39,353 nucleotides of DNA. Origin: Gryganskiella cystojenkinii (lineage: Eukaryota > Mortierellomycota > Mortierellomycetes > Mortierellales > Mortierellaceae). Both the position numbers and the translations under genes were made by a program. The notes under the pieces were generated by a model, which was not told the DNA's origin, searched no databases, and saw only the letters and a list, made by a program, of their open reading frames with translations. This document shows, one piece after another, positions 1 through 10,937 of this stretch. Every line of letters starts with the position of its first letter. The stretch's first letter is position 1. The stretch spans positions 1-39,353 of the forward strand of contig JAAAIG010000312.1 in NCBI GenBank assembly GCA_015852425.1, read 5' to 3'.

Positions 1-1514
1 TTTGCAGTTTTCGGTGTTCAGCCGTTTGAATAAACATTTTCATTCTGTTTTTGTGTTTGTGTCCAGCGGGAATGCACCATGGCCCATGCACACAAAAACA
101 AGATTACAAGAGACACCAAAAGAGAAAAGTGATATTAAACTCGGACACAGCCCTAGTTAGAAACATATCCTTCCCCTCTTTTTGCATGTGAGAGTGAGTC
201 CGTCCACCTTTGCTCTTTTCCCCATCTTACTTTTTATCTTCCCAGTTGGATTCAAAAAAAGTGTGGGTACGATTCGTGAGTTAATCAGAAGGCCCAGGCT
301 TGGAAAGAGACTTTCTTGCTACCACTCGCCGAGTGCAAGTCAACGCTACTTTTTTTTTTTTATGCATGCTCCAAAACTTCACCCACACATCACATCAGCC
401 GAGAAGATACCGGAAAGAAAACAAAATCTGTGGTGGAACCGCGTGTTTGTTCTTGGTTTGCTTTGATCTCCACTGTCTGTGGAGAAGAAAAAAGCAGCTA
501 ATGTGCCCTTTTGAAAGATTGTGGAGAGAAAGAAAAAACAGACAGGATTCCAACATTCATGTACCCACCGCAGAGTACTGAACGCTTCGCATTTTGTAAC
601 GTCTTTTCCTGTTTTCATTCTGCGGCTGACACAAACATCGACATGCTGTTTCATTTGTCGATAGTGAACAGGTAGGTCATCGCGACCCTTCCATCATCGA
701 CCATTTTGAAAAATGAATACATTGACACTATAAAAGACTCCTTAACTCTCCAATTTCGTTGTCATTTCATTGTCATTTCGCCCTGACTTTCATGCAATCC
801 ATATCGAGAGACGGAGGAGGGAACCACTGGATCCCGACGGGTTTAGTTTTTTTTTTAAGTTTTGTGTCCTGTACGACTTCCTGTGATCTCGGGGAGTTGT
901 GAGGATGGGCGGGTCCTCCGCGGCGCGGCTCCCGTGAAAAAAAAGGCGCGATCGATCTGGAGAGTCGGGAAAGAAAAGGACCTCTCCCCACCCCTCGTTC
1001 TCCCACCGCCGCCTGTTATCAGCCGCAGGAAATTTTCCAGTTTTGCTTAGGCAACAAAAAGAATTGACGGACAGAGCACACAAAGCACACCATGCAGTAC
1101 AACAAATATGATGCGAAGGACAGTGACAGAAAATGAAATGAACAAAAAGATGAAAAAGTGCGCGCTAATCAATTATTTCTCTGATCCAGTTCAATCCAGT
1201 CCGGACCGAGCGAACAAAGGAGGAACCCAAAGGCTTTGCCCAAATCTCTTGTTCAATCGCTCACACACTCCTTTCCCCCCCCCTCGTTCTGTGCTCCCTC
1301 CAATCTTTTGGACCTGTTCTCTGGTTTTTGAGAAGGATATAAAAAGGAACAAAAGACTATCTTTTTTTCTCTCTCTCCTTCGCTCTTTTCTACCTATTCT
1401 TCAATTTTTCAACTTGATCGATTTTCACCTTTTGTTCGATTGCTATAAATCAGCCCTCTCCGCTTACTCACTCACTCACTCGCCCCCTTTTCCTGTCAAA
1501 AAAAAGACGCGAGC
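1..1514. other. Gene-free upstream region
   Basis: I recognise no gene here. The open frames overlap one another on both strands, are short, and consist of low-complexity K/R/S/F-rich sequence. An AATAAA hexamer near 28-34 could belong to the 3' end of a gene lying to the left, but this is only a possibility. A TATAAAAG element lies at 729-736 with no recognisable gene behind it. The last 200 bases before 1515 are rich in C and T, as is common just upstream of fungal start codons. Confidence 0.5.
1338..1345 (+). promoter_or_regulatory. TATA box of the glycogen-binding-domain gene
   Basis: TATAAAAA lies 177 bases before the ATG at 1515 and is followed by a long C/T-rich stretch, the usual fungal TATA plus pyrimidine-tract arrangement. 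Assignment to the downstream gene rests on position only. Confidence 0.45.
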
Positions 1515-3386
1515 ATGTCTGGCATAAGAGGGCAAACTTTGGCCCATCTGGACAAGGCACTTGACGACAAGAGTAGCCCTTTGAGCAGTGGCACGAAATC
1601 GAACAAACAACCAAAACAAAAATCGATTTCGTCGCCTACGTCCTCTTCCACTGCAGCTGCACATCCCTCAACTGCACCAGCTGTACCCCATGATCTCGAG
1701 GAGGAGAAGGCAAATAACAACAACAAAAGGTCCCTTTTTTCTTCTAAAAAAACAAGCTCGACCAGTAGCCATCAAAGCAGCATCACAACAAAGGCTAGGG
1801 GTCTTCTGCACAGCAGTTCTTCGTCCAGCAAACATCACAACAACAACAAAGACAAGGAGCAAAAAGACCTCAGCCGGATGATCAGCACCAGTCTGATGAC
1901 GACAGGCGTTCTCCTCGGCACTCCTGGGGGTGCTGGCGATGTCGGTGAGGACCAGGGCAGAATTCGAAGCAGTAGCTCCGCCAGCCAACAAAGCGTCAAG
2001 AGCGACAAGAGCTTCAGCAACAAAAACAATTACATTGTTGTCGAAGATCGTAGTGCAACGACCCCCTTGAACCACAGCATGAACAACAATGCCTCGTCTT
2101 TTTCTTCTTCCACGTCCTCGTCCTTACCCCCACAACAATCCCAACAATTGCAGCAACAACAACAGTCCAATCATTCGCATTCACATCATCACCATATCAG
2201 ACTGCCTTCTCTCCCCCTGCACACGCCTTCTTTCCTGAAGCGACGCAAGCATAACACAGGATCCCTCGACTCGCCTTCTTCTTCGTCTTCTTCTCTCCCT
2301 CGTCCCTCTTCTCTTCAGAAACCCACTACCGTTCCTCACCCCCACCACACTATCCTCATGGTCCCCCAGCACGATATCCACATCACCTATTCCCATTCAG
2401 TCCCGACTCAGAATGTGTTTATTGCCGGTACCTGGACCGTGCCTGGTTATCAACCATGGGATAAGCTCCCCATGACGTTTAACCCCGAGACGAATTCTTT
2501 CGAGATTGTGCTGAACTGTCAAGAGCTCGAGGATATCTCAGATTATTTAGATGACGACGGTTACCTTCACCACGAACTCTTGGACCACCCCGACAACGAA
2601 ATTCACTCCTCCGATGCTCAGAACACAACCTCACCCACATCAACCACCTCTTCCCTCTCGAAACGACAACGGATCCGACGCTTCTTTGGTCGTGCCCGCT
2701 CCTCTTCTTCTGCCTCTACAACCTCCTCGCACTCCACAACCAACAACACTCACTCTCACGAGGACACGGCTTATCATCATCAATGTAAAGATGGTGGAGT
2801 TCCCTTGCCGCTGACAAAGGAGTATAGATATCAGTACAAGTTTTTGGTCGACGGCGAGTGGCACTGTGATCCCAACAAGCCCACAGTTCATGATGGTCAT
2901 GGTCACTGGAACCACGAGTTGGTCGCAGTACTCATGGAACAGTTTCCCTCTGCCTCGACCGTGGGCGATAACGAGACTTTGGCGAACCGCAGTCGAAGCT
3001 CGAGCATCCAAAGCATAACAAGTGCGTCTGTTGTATCTTCTGTCTATTCAAAGCCGCTCCCGCTCCCTGTTGTCGAGGTCTCTGAACTCCAGGGCGAATC
3101 GACTGTGGAGAAAGAACAGAAGATCTCGGCGGCGGTTCCCGAGTCTGCCGGCAAGACCTCTATCGTTGCTGCCGCTGTCGAGGTTGCCGCCCCTGTTGTC
3201 GCCACCCAGCGATCGGCCAAATCCAGGGATACGTACGAGGCGATCCTTCTCTTTGAGGAGCGAGATGATCTGAGCGATGGTGAGGGAAGATCCAAGGATC
3301 AATACTTAATCGGCTCTGATGATGAACACGACGATACTCTTGATGAGAAGAACGAGCACGGACCGGAAGCTCCAGGTAAGGCTTGA
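1515..3386 (+). CDS. AMPK1-type glycogen-binding (CBM48/E-set) domain protein, Crp1/Mdg1-like
   Basis: A single open exon gives 623 aa. Residues 1-280 are low complexity: Ser-rich, with Asn, Gln and His runs. From about residue 285 an E-set carbohydrate-binding fold of the AMPK-beta/CBM48 type begins (VFIAGTWTVPGYQPW, near 300). After the first strands it is interrupted by roughly 110 Ser/Thr/Asp-rich residues, then resumes with YRYQYKFLVDGEWHCDP (about 435-452) and WNHEL. These are the two signature strands of the family. The C-terminal 150 residues are acidic and disordered. Yeast Crp1 and Mdg1 carry the same domain. The role is probably a regulatory or scaffold protein that binds glycogen or another glucan; no catalytic domain is visible. 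The 3' end is uncertain: a good donor (GTAAGG) at 3376 could splice to AG at 3449-3450, ending the protein VCVLE rather than GKA. Confidence 0.8.
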   Translation: MSGIRGQTLAHLDKALDDKSSPLSSGTKSNKQPKQKSISSPTSSSTAAAHPSTAPAVPHDLEEEKANNNNKRSLFSSKKTSSTSSHQSSITTKARGLLHSSSSSSKHHNNNKDKEQKDLSRMISTSLMTTGVLLGTPGGAGDVGEDQGRIRSSSSASQQSVKSDKSFSNKNNYIVVEDRSATTPLNHSMNNNASSFSSSTSSSLPPQQSQQLQQQQQSNHSHSHHHHIRLPSLPLHTPSFLKRRKHNTGSLDSPSSSSSSLPRPSSLQKPTTVPHPHHTILMVPQHDIHITYSHSVPTQNVFIAGTWTVPGYQPWDKLPMTFNPETNSFEIVLNCQELEDISDYLDDDGYLHHELLDHPDNEIHSSDAQNTTSPTSTTSSLSKRQRIRRFFGRARSSSSASTTSSHSTTNNTHSHEDTAYHHQCKDGGVPLPLTKEYRYQYKFLVDGEWHCDPNKPTVHDGHGHWNHELVAVLMEQFPSASTVGDNETLANRSRSSSIQSITSASVVSSVYSKPLPLPVVEVSELQGESTVEKEQKISAAVPESAGKTSIVAAAVEVAAPVVATQRSAKSRDTYEAILLFEERDDLSDGEGRSKDQYLIGSDDEHDDTLDEKNEHGPEAPGKA

Positions 3387-5992
3387 TATGAATTGAATTT
3401 TTTTTTTTTTCTATTTCAAAAGATCGTTGTTGGCCGTTGACGAAATCTAGTATGCGTGCTTGAATGAAAAGGGAGGAAAAACAAGAAGCACCTGCGATTG
3501 ATCTTTTTACTGTTGAACCAAAAGGCTTTTCGTAGTTTTGGAGCGAGCGGCTGAAGTTAGAGCGAAATGCGCGGGTCGGGTGCTTCAATGACGGGAGGTG
3601 CCTGTTTATTTATTTAATGTGTTTATTTATTTTGGTGCACCCCGACCAGATAATTGATAGCGTGTCGAAGACAAAAAGCGTGTTTTCGAGGATGAGAGGA
3701 CGCGTCGAGAGAGTGCAGTGTTGTTTGCGATTTTTGGAGGACCTTCCCTCGGAAAGTAGGGTTGTTTATGTTATCAGTGGTTACAAGCCACGAAAAGAAA
3801 CGGGATAACCTTGCACAACAGGTGAGACAACTTGAGTGACAAATAATGAACAAAGAAGAGGCATTTTTTTTATTTTTTTAACAAAAAAGAATAGAAAGAA
3901 AGCTACACCCCTTGAACACATGGAATCTTTGTCCTCCCATGTTGCATGATCCCGCCGAGATATGTTGTTTAAGAACGAGGGCAGCATTCAATAGGATCCA
4001 GTCTTTGTTTTTCACTTGTTTGTGCTCATTGTCGATGCTGCTGATCAAGGGGTGACGGGGGGCGGGGGTAATGAGGAGATATTCCTTACAGGCGGGATCC
4101 TCAAGCATAAAAGGGAAAAAACGCACAAATAAACGACTCAGACTTGGATAAGACATCTTGAGGGTCATGTAAAAAGATCAAGGTGGTTCCTTTCGCCATG
4201 TTCTCTCTCTATCCCCTCTCGCCTTTGCCAGATTCTTCTCCTTTCCACTCCTTTGTCGATGGGAATGGCTGTTGTGCATTGCAGACGGGATCGGCATGAT
4301 ACAGCCATGCTGTGTTTCTATGAGTTGTTGCTGTTGTTCCTAGGACTAAAAATTGAGATGATTTCTTGTGCGAGTTCTCCCCAAGATCCTGCATCTTTTC
4401 TGTTCTTTATTTTCGTCCCTAAGAACTCAAATTTTTCCTTCTCTTTTATCTTGTTTTCGTTTTTTCTTCTTCCCAGCCATCTATACATTTTTGATATCCT
4501 TGGTGATCTTCTTGCCTTAGTTTTCATACCGCGATATCGAAGATCGGACAGAACGGGCGAGGCTTGAGCACCCGAGGGTAAAAGGATACAATGGCAAAGC
4601 TGAGTCAAAGAGACAGGAAGGTACAGGAAGAAAGCGGAAAACAAACCTTGTCTCGGTCTCGATTTTTGCTCCCAATGGAACCTTGGGAAAACTTATTAAA
4701 AACTTTCAAACAATGCTGTGCAAGGAAAACCGGGGCGAGGGACAGAGAATTTGCAGGATTTGTGGAAATGGCCAGACCCTGAGCACAACATCGAACGCGT
4801 TTTCTTCTGCTTAGGTTTCTCCTCCGCTCCAAACACGTAAGTTCAAGAGAAAGGAAGAAAGGAAGAGGATACAGAAAGAAAGAAGGGGGCTGAGAAAAAG
4901 AAAAAACAAAGAGATGAAATGAATGGATGGTTTGGCCAACCAGGACGTGTCGAAATGTTCTTTTGGACGCGTTGTCACTCTTTGCATTCATTTCCCCGGA
5001 CACCTTTTGGGTTCACAATGGCGGAGGTCACCTTTGTCTACGTTCCCTCCCTCAATTTTTTTTCCATGCCAATATGCCCGTGTGTCACGCCAAGTTCCTA
5101 TCCCATCCACCCCCTCCTCGGTCGTTGGCGAATGTTGTGCCCGATTGCCATGTTGTGGCCACGCTCCCTCGGTCTGTCCGACCACGCCCTATGCTCTCCA
5201 TCCGTTCCTTTTTCATGCGTATGCAGGCAGAGCTCGCTGCTCCTTTTTTGTTTCCCTCTCTGTGTCTGTCTCTGTGCGTGCACTCTATCCCCGCTTGTCC
5301 CTCTCCCCTGATTTCTATTCCAGTTGTGGCCTTTGGCCCAACCCTCTCAAAGGACTGGGGCGCCCGAGGTCTGAACATTGCAACTCACTCTCTTTCCAGT
5401 CCCTCCGTCCTCCTATGCTTGACCACCTTTTTTTCTGCTTCCTTCTTTCATTTTTATTTTTTGTTCTTCTCTCTCTTTCTTTCGTTCCTATTTTGTTTTT
5501 TGTCTCCTACTGTTCCTTCCGTTTCACCACGCGTCAAGATTTAAATCCCTTTTCAATCCGTCACCACTTGTCGCGCCTCATCCTTTACTCAATTCCTTCC
5601 CTCCTACCCTTCGACACATTTTTACAGTACCACCTGCCTGTTTGTTGAAATATTTTAAACGTCTCCCTGCCTGCAACAGCAAAGCCCACCGTTGCTTTGT
5701 TTTACCAACAATTTTTATCCTTCTTCTTCTGTTCTATTTTGAACATATAAAGCAAGCGAGCAACAACAACAAAAAGGACACATAAATCAATTTCTCCAAC
5801 AGACGAGGACAAGAACCCTGCAGCAACAAATTTTTCAACGGCAATTTCATTTTTTTTTCGACTGCAAAGAGTACATGCACATTCTCTTCTGTCATTTCTC
5901 GACTTTCTTCAACAACCCATTCGGATTCCGCTTCGACACTTGAACGCACAGCAGCAACAAGAACAGCAACATTATCGATAACACAAGCAAGA
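3387..5992. other. 2.6-kb gene-free region with pyrimidine-rich leader
   Basis: I find no gene on either strand. The first part should hold the 3' untranslated region of the glycogen-binding-domain gene. From about 5040 to 5640 the + strand is strongly C/T-rich. This leaves all three forward frames open for hundreds of bases (for example 4923-5648), but the translations are Ser/Leu/Phe/Pro-rich composition with no conserved pattern. The final 250 bases contain the putative promoter of the GTPase gene. Confidence 0.55.
5746..5752 (+). promoter_or_regulatory. TATA box of the Rap1/Rsr1-like GTPase gene
   Basis: TATAAAG lies 247 bases before the ATG at 5993. The intervening leader is A/C-rich with CAA repeats, as often seen in fungal 5' leaders. 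The assignment is positional. Confidence 0.45.
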
Positions 5993-7889
5993 ATGCGCGA
6001 ATACAAGCTCGTCGTCTTGGGCTCAGGAGGCGTCGGAAAATCTGCTCTGGTGAGTTTACCTTTTCTATCCTCCTCCGCAAAAACTGTTTTTTTTTTGGTC
6101 TCTTATGCACTTCTTTGAACCGTGCAGGTCGAGGGGGACCCTGTCCGATAGAAGACTACTCGAGGTCAACGTCCTATTCCTCCTTCTCCTTAAGAGAAAT
6201 ATGAGAAAAGCCTTTCTCCAATCATCCATCCTCATAAAAATACCAAGAAGAAGCCCTTTTGAGCCATGATGTCAGAGCCCACCCTCCTTCCCTCACTCGC
6301 GTTTTACTCTGGTATTATCTTAATTTTTATTTCATGTGTGTACATCGCATCGAAACACTTGGGATTCTTTTTTATTTGAGAGCATGGAATGATAACACAA
6401 AACGAAATGAACGTACTGGGTAGCTTGGCAGGGGAGAGAAAGGCGAAGTGTGGCGGGAGAAATGGATTGTGCACCGAGGGAGGGACCTTCGATGGACAAA
6501 AGGGAGGGGTTCAGCCAACAAAAAAAAAGGGGATCGCAGCTCAGCACAGAGGAACAAAGAACCAAAGGAGAAGGGGCCATTTTTGATCCACTTCCCCCTC
6601 CCCTTTGCCTCGTTCCCCTCTCTATTTCGATTCATGCAATTCGATTTTTTTCGATGACCCCTGCGCGTACTTAGGTAGTATAAACAAATGGAGTGCTCTC
6701 TCTGAGAAGCGAAAACGCGAGGGAGAGGCATGGACATGAGTTCAATCGCGAGAAGAGGGGTGGGGAGCTGTGGTCAAGAACGGCAGCCAAAGTTTTAGAG
6801 TTTTTGGTGGAAAAATAAGAATCGAGCCAAAGCGGTCCTTCCAAAAGAGCTGAGAATGCATGTGGGAAATTCTTAGGATCTTTTAGGCTCAAAGATAAGA
6901 ACCGAAGAAAAGAATAACATCGAGGGCCATGGGAGTCAAAGGGCAAAGTCAAAAAATACAAAAAAGGGCTCAAAAGGACACGCCGGAGTCTTGAGATCAT
7001 CCGAAGCGTAGAAGGCTCGCATGAACGCATCGACCCTCTTGGGCTCTTTGGCTCGCAACTTGTTTTCTTTTCTGTCATTCCGTTTTGAAGCAGCCACATC
7101 GAGGAACATGATGTTCAAGGGGTGGACAAAAGCAAAAAGGGGACGGAAGGCGATAGAGGATCGATTTTTTGAAGTGTGATCTTTTAGTCCTCGACCACTA
7201 ACCGGACTGTTTGTGGATGTCTTTTTTCTTCGTGCCCGTTCTCGATCGGCCCTTGTAGACAGTACAATTCGTATCATCAGAATTCGTGGACACATATGAC
7301 CCAACCATCGAAGATTCTTATCGGAAACAAGTGGAGGTCGATGGAAATCAATGTTTGCTTGAGATCCTTGATACGGCAGGCACTGAACAGTTCACGGCCA
7401 TGCGGGATCTCTATATGAAAAACGGACAAGGATTCATTTTGGTCTTTTCGATCGTTCTCCAATCGACCTTTGATGAATTGACCGAGCTTCACGAGCAGAT
7501 CATTCGCGTAAAGGAATCTGCCACCGTAAGTAACTGGGGGATTTTTTAAGAGAAAATATCGGAGAGTAAAAAACCGAGCAGCTCTTGCGTACCTGATTCC
7601 TTTGTCTCTTTATTTGTTCATCCATTTTTTTTTTTGGACTTAGGTACCGATTGTTCTGGTCGGAAACAAGTGCGACTTGGAGGGTGATCGTCAGGTACCA
7701 CGGGCAGACGGGGACCACCTATCGAACTTGTGGGGATCAACGCCATATTACGAGACCTCAGCACGGACAAGAGTGAACGTAGACGAGGTCTTTTATGATC
7801 TAGTGCGAAGGATCAATCGACTGAACCCAAACAGGGTCTCAAGAAGGGGCGATGGAGGACCCAGGAAAAAGAATTGTACTATCCTGTAA
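5993..7889 (+). CDS. Rap1/Rsr1(Bud1)-type Ras-family small GTPase
   Basis: Three exons (5993-6049, 7259-7525, 7644-7889) give 189 aa, the normal size of the family. The nucleotide-binding motifs are complete: G1 GSGGVGKS at 10-17, effector loop YDPTIEDSY at 32-40, DTAGTEQF at 57-64, NKCD at 116-119 and ETSAR in place of the usual SAK. Thr at position 61 and the start [19 protein letters not shown] mark it as Rap/Rsr1 rather than Ras or Rho. The C-terminus is a CaaX box, CTIL, preceded by a short basic patch. Leu at the last position predicts geranylgeranylation and membrane attachment. In fungi Rsr1 directs polarity by placing the Cdc42 machinery. Intron 1 is 1,209 nt, far longer than other introns here, and splits the gene right after the P-loop. 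Confidence 0.93.
6050..7258 (+). other. Long first intron of the GTPase gene
   Basis: The intron starts GTGAGT directly after codon 19 and ends TTGTAG before the codon for Thr20; both junctions restore the conserved GKSAL-TVQF join. At 1,209 nt it is much longer than nearly every other intron in the window. From about 6390 to 7170 its + strand is purine-rich. Open frames inside it are shadows of this composition and I recognise no nested gene. Confidence 0.8.
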
Positions 7890-8599
7890 CATTCGCGTTC
7901 CCTGCATTTTTCTCGGAACAAAAAAAAAGAAAAAAGAAAAAAAAAAAAGAACTCTTTACGAACGTCCACTTTTCCCCCTTCGACTGTGTCTTGTCTTTCT
8001 CACGTCTTTTTGGCAGATAATGAGACCTCATGCGACATGCAAAATTCCCTTTTTCTCTTTTCACTTTCTATTCATTTTCCTGTGAACCACTTCGTAAGCT
8101 TGATCATGACCTGAACGCCTTTTTCAACTCCCCGACTCTTGTTTATTTATTCTTTCACAGCTTTTGCAGTATCTTCACTCACGCCTTTTTCATGAACGAT
8201 CCAACGCCAAACAAATCACTCTCGGTTCGACGGGCGGGCCTTACGCTCCGACACATGCACGCACAAAAAAAAAGGAACTTCAAAAACACACAACATGAAA
8301 AAATAACAAACAAATATAAAAATCAACAGAGCGCCGATAGTTCTTCAACGCTCATGTGGTGTTTTGTGTTGTTGTGCGGTCGCTGAACGCAAACACGAAC
8401 AGGTTTTCGACGTTTATCCGCTTTGTAATTGACATTTTGACCGATCGGTTTCGAAACACATTCCGTTATTGTTCTTTATACCAGCGTGGCCTATGCAGAG
8501 TCCACACTTGGTTCTAGTTCATCTTCCTTATCTGCGCGTTGACACATCTAAAATCATATTGTAAGGATTGAAACGAAGTTAGAGACACACCATATTGGC
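7890..8599. other. Convergent 3' intergenic region, GTPase / PIG-A
   Basis: The two genes meet tail to tail here. An A-rich stretch at about 7920-7950 follows the GTPase stop and probably lies in its 3' untranslated region. I see no further gene, tRNA or repeat. Confidence 0.5.
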
Positions 8600-10461
8600 T
8601 CATCTTCCGCTATCACCAGCCAAGGACCATATGTGTTGCTTTACCTTCTTGAATTTCTTGTAGGGAAATTTTGGTGCTTCTTCAATCTCGTCCCGTGGTA
8701 GGATCCACTCCAGGTAAACCCAAAACAAATAGTCCAGAGCTATCATAATACAGAAGAGCTTTCCAACAAAGACTCCGCATCCGTAGTAGCTTAAATCATA
8801 AAGAAGAATCGTAGCAGTTCAAACAGTCAGGTCATTACACAGAACAGTGGAGTCAGTCAATGCGACATAATTTTTACGAGGAAGGAGCATAAACTGACCT
8901 GCGCAGTCGCTCAATCAGCGGCGGATCCCTCGTCTGTGAAATAGCATCATAAACCTTCTCGGTTCTCTCTGCAACGTTGACCCAGCTGTACATCTCCTTG
9001 AGTTCGTCATTAAATTTTACAGGTTGGACCTCTTTCCTTTGGATCATCTCGATGGATCGACCAAGCGCCTCCACCAGATCATCCTCCTCCGGTTTTGAAA
9101 AGAGGATCATATGCCGAGGTAAGACCTCGGGGACACCTCCGACTTTTGTGCTAACGACGAGGAGACCCGCACATGCTGCTTCCACGATACCGATACAGAA
9201 AGCCTCTGTCAAACTAGTGTTCAAAAAGATTTGTCCGCGCACCAGGGTCTATAAAAATCACAGTAGAGTCTCTGGGTCAGCATAAAGCAAACCTTTTTTT
9301 TTTGATCAAGCGAATCAATATCCTCCTTTTATGCGTTTGTTTGTTTCCAAAGCTTACATTACGAACTTCGTGTGCCTTGATAGAGCCCAAGAGCTCAACT
9401 CGGTCGTGTAAAAGATTCTTTTCCCGCATTTGCTCCAGATCAATTCGTTTTGGTCCATCGCCACCAATAACAAACCGGACTTTGGAGTACTTTCGACAGA
9501 TCCGTGGTACCACTGCGACTAAAAGATCCATTCCCTTGCGATAAGTTTGTCGAGAGATAACAACAATGGTGGCTATGATACAAAGTGAATAGTCATTAGT
9601 TTCTTTCGTTTTCGCAAGATAAGCCACCAATAATTGAGTAATCCTGAAGGGTCGCTACTTACTGACATTCGGGTCCTGCATACTGGGATCCGGTTTGAAT
9701 CTGGAGGCGATTACGGCATTGGGAATGACGGATACGTTTTGCGGTGTCAAGGCGGCTCGAAGAACAGTGTTTTCTTTACTATTTTGAGATGTAAAGAGAT
9801 AAAGATAAAGTGTCAAGTCCGAGTTAGTCCCTCGAAGAGGACAAGAAGATGCGCAAAATGATCGATGTAACATCCCGTACCTTGTATGGGATACACACAC
9901 GACATGGTCGATATCCGAGAGCGTAAACTTCAAAAACTTGTTCATCACGATACTGCTGGGATCCGAGAATCCAAAGAGGGAATGATCTGTGAAACAAGTC
10001 TTCAACCCCATGGTCCGAGCATGGATAATAGCCTCATGACACATGGACGAGAAGGCCTGGTGTCCATGAACGATCGATATCCGTTCCCGCAAGACGATCG
10101 ATCGAAAGATGGGGAAGAATCCATAGAGAGTCGGCGGTGTTGCTGCCTGAAAGACGACCAGCATGGGGACATGATAGACTTTTAACCCGTTGGTCAGACA
10201 GCGGACCCCGGTCCTGCTCCCGTAGGCGTGTGTGATGATGATGACCTTGTGACCGCGCTGGATCAGACGCTGTGAGAGATGGTATAAATGGGACTCGACT
10301 CCTCCCGCGTTCGGATAGAAGAAGTCCGAGACCATGCTATTGTGTTCCAAGAAGGACGGGACGGAATGAGTTTGCTTGGTTGCTTGCTTGGTTGCTTGCT
10401 TGTGTTGCTTGCTTGTGTTGCTTTTCGCAGTTGCATCCATCCTTCTCTCCATCAGGTTCAT
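8600..10461 (-). CDS. PIGA/SPT14: GPI N-acetylglucosaminyltransferase catalytic subunit
   Basis: Five exons on the minus strand (10461-9881, 9778-9663, 9572-9358, 9248-8899, 8789-8600) give 483 aa, close to human PIG-A (484). This enzyme transfers GlcNAc from UDP-GlcNAc to phosphatidylinositol on the cytosolic face of the ER, the first step of GPI-anchor synthesis. Family signatures are [18 protein letters not shown] near residue 43, [23 protein letters not shown] across the first intron, VIPNAV, and the GT4 EX7E motif in [15 protein letters not shown] single hydrophobic segment near residues 427-447 ([20 protein letters not shown]) is the usual C-terminal membrane anchor. The start is uncertain. 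I use the first in-frame ATG (10461), but the 40 residues before MVSDFF are not conserved and are partly encoded by a short tandem repeat; ATGs at 10440 or 10335 are alternatives. Confidence 0.93.
10372..10424. repeat. 12/13-bp tandem repeat in the PIG-A 5' coding region
   Basis: Units of GCTTGCTTGGTT (12 bp) and GCTTGCTTGTGTT (13 bp) are arranged in tandem, about two of each. On the minus strand they encode the TKQATKQ-like stretch of the PIG-A N-terminus. Because 12-bp units keep the frame and 13-bp units do not, copy-number change could alter the N-terminal reading frame. Confidence 0.75.
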
Positions 10462-10937
10462 TCGTTCTTACCAAATGTTGTAAGGCATCCTGAAGTGACT
10501 CTTCTTTTACTGATGTCAAACGGGGAGAGTGTATCCGTGGGTATATATTTGTGTAGTTGGTTGCTCCTGTCCTGTCCTGGAGTCCCTGTGTCGAGTCGTC
10601 GCAGTCTTCCTTTGTCCTTTGTCCAGAGTTGCGTTACGGGGTGGTTGTATTCTGAGGTTGAGTTCGACAATGAAATAAATACAATATCCCCACAAATGTC
10701 ACTTACGGGGCGTATCTTCCAGGTGGCTTGTCATTGTCTCCCTCTCTCTCCTCAGATGCGAAGAAATGCGATCTCAGCGAACAACAGCATCGCCACTCTC
10801 CCTTCCTTTGACTTCATTCCCCTCCCCATCGTCCTCTCCTCTCTCTCCCACTTCCTTTGTTTGCGTTCTCGGTCGCCTCTTCCTACGCGATCAGACTTTT
10901 GACAGAACCCGACTCTCAGCTACATCCGGATTAAACA
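10462..10937. promoter_or_regulatory. Divergent promoter region PIG-A / SYF1
   Basis: The 476 bases between the two head-to-head start codons should carry both promoters. A TATATA element near 10539-10546 could serve either strand. The SYF1-proximal half is C/T-rich on the + strand. I cannot assign specific factor sites. Confidence 0.4.

Noticed and set aside
182..654. Several overlapping short open frames on both strands
   Set aside because: They are mutually overlapping, low in complexity, and have no splice or start context; they look like chance frames.
4923..5648. Overlapping + strand open frames of 241, 205 and 130 codons
   Set aside because: All three frames are open at once because the tract is C/T-rich; composition is Ser/Leu/Phe/Pro with no conserved motif.
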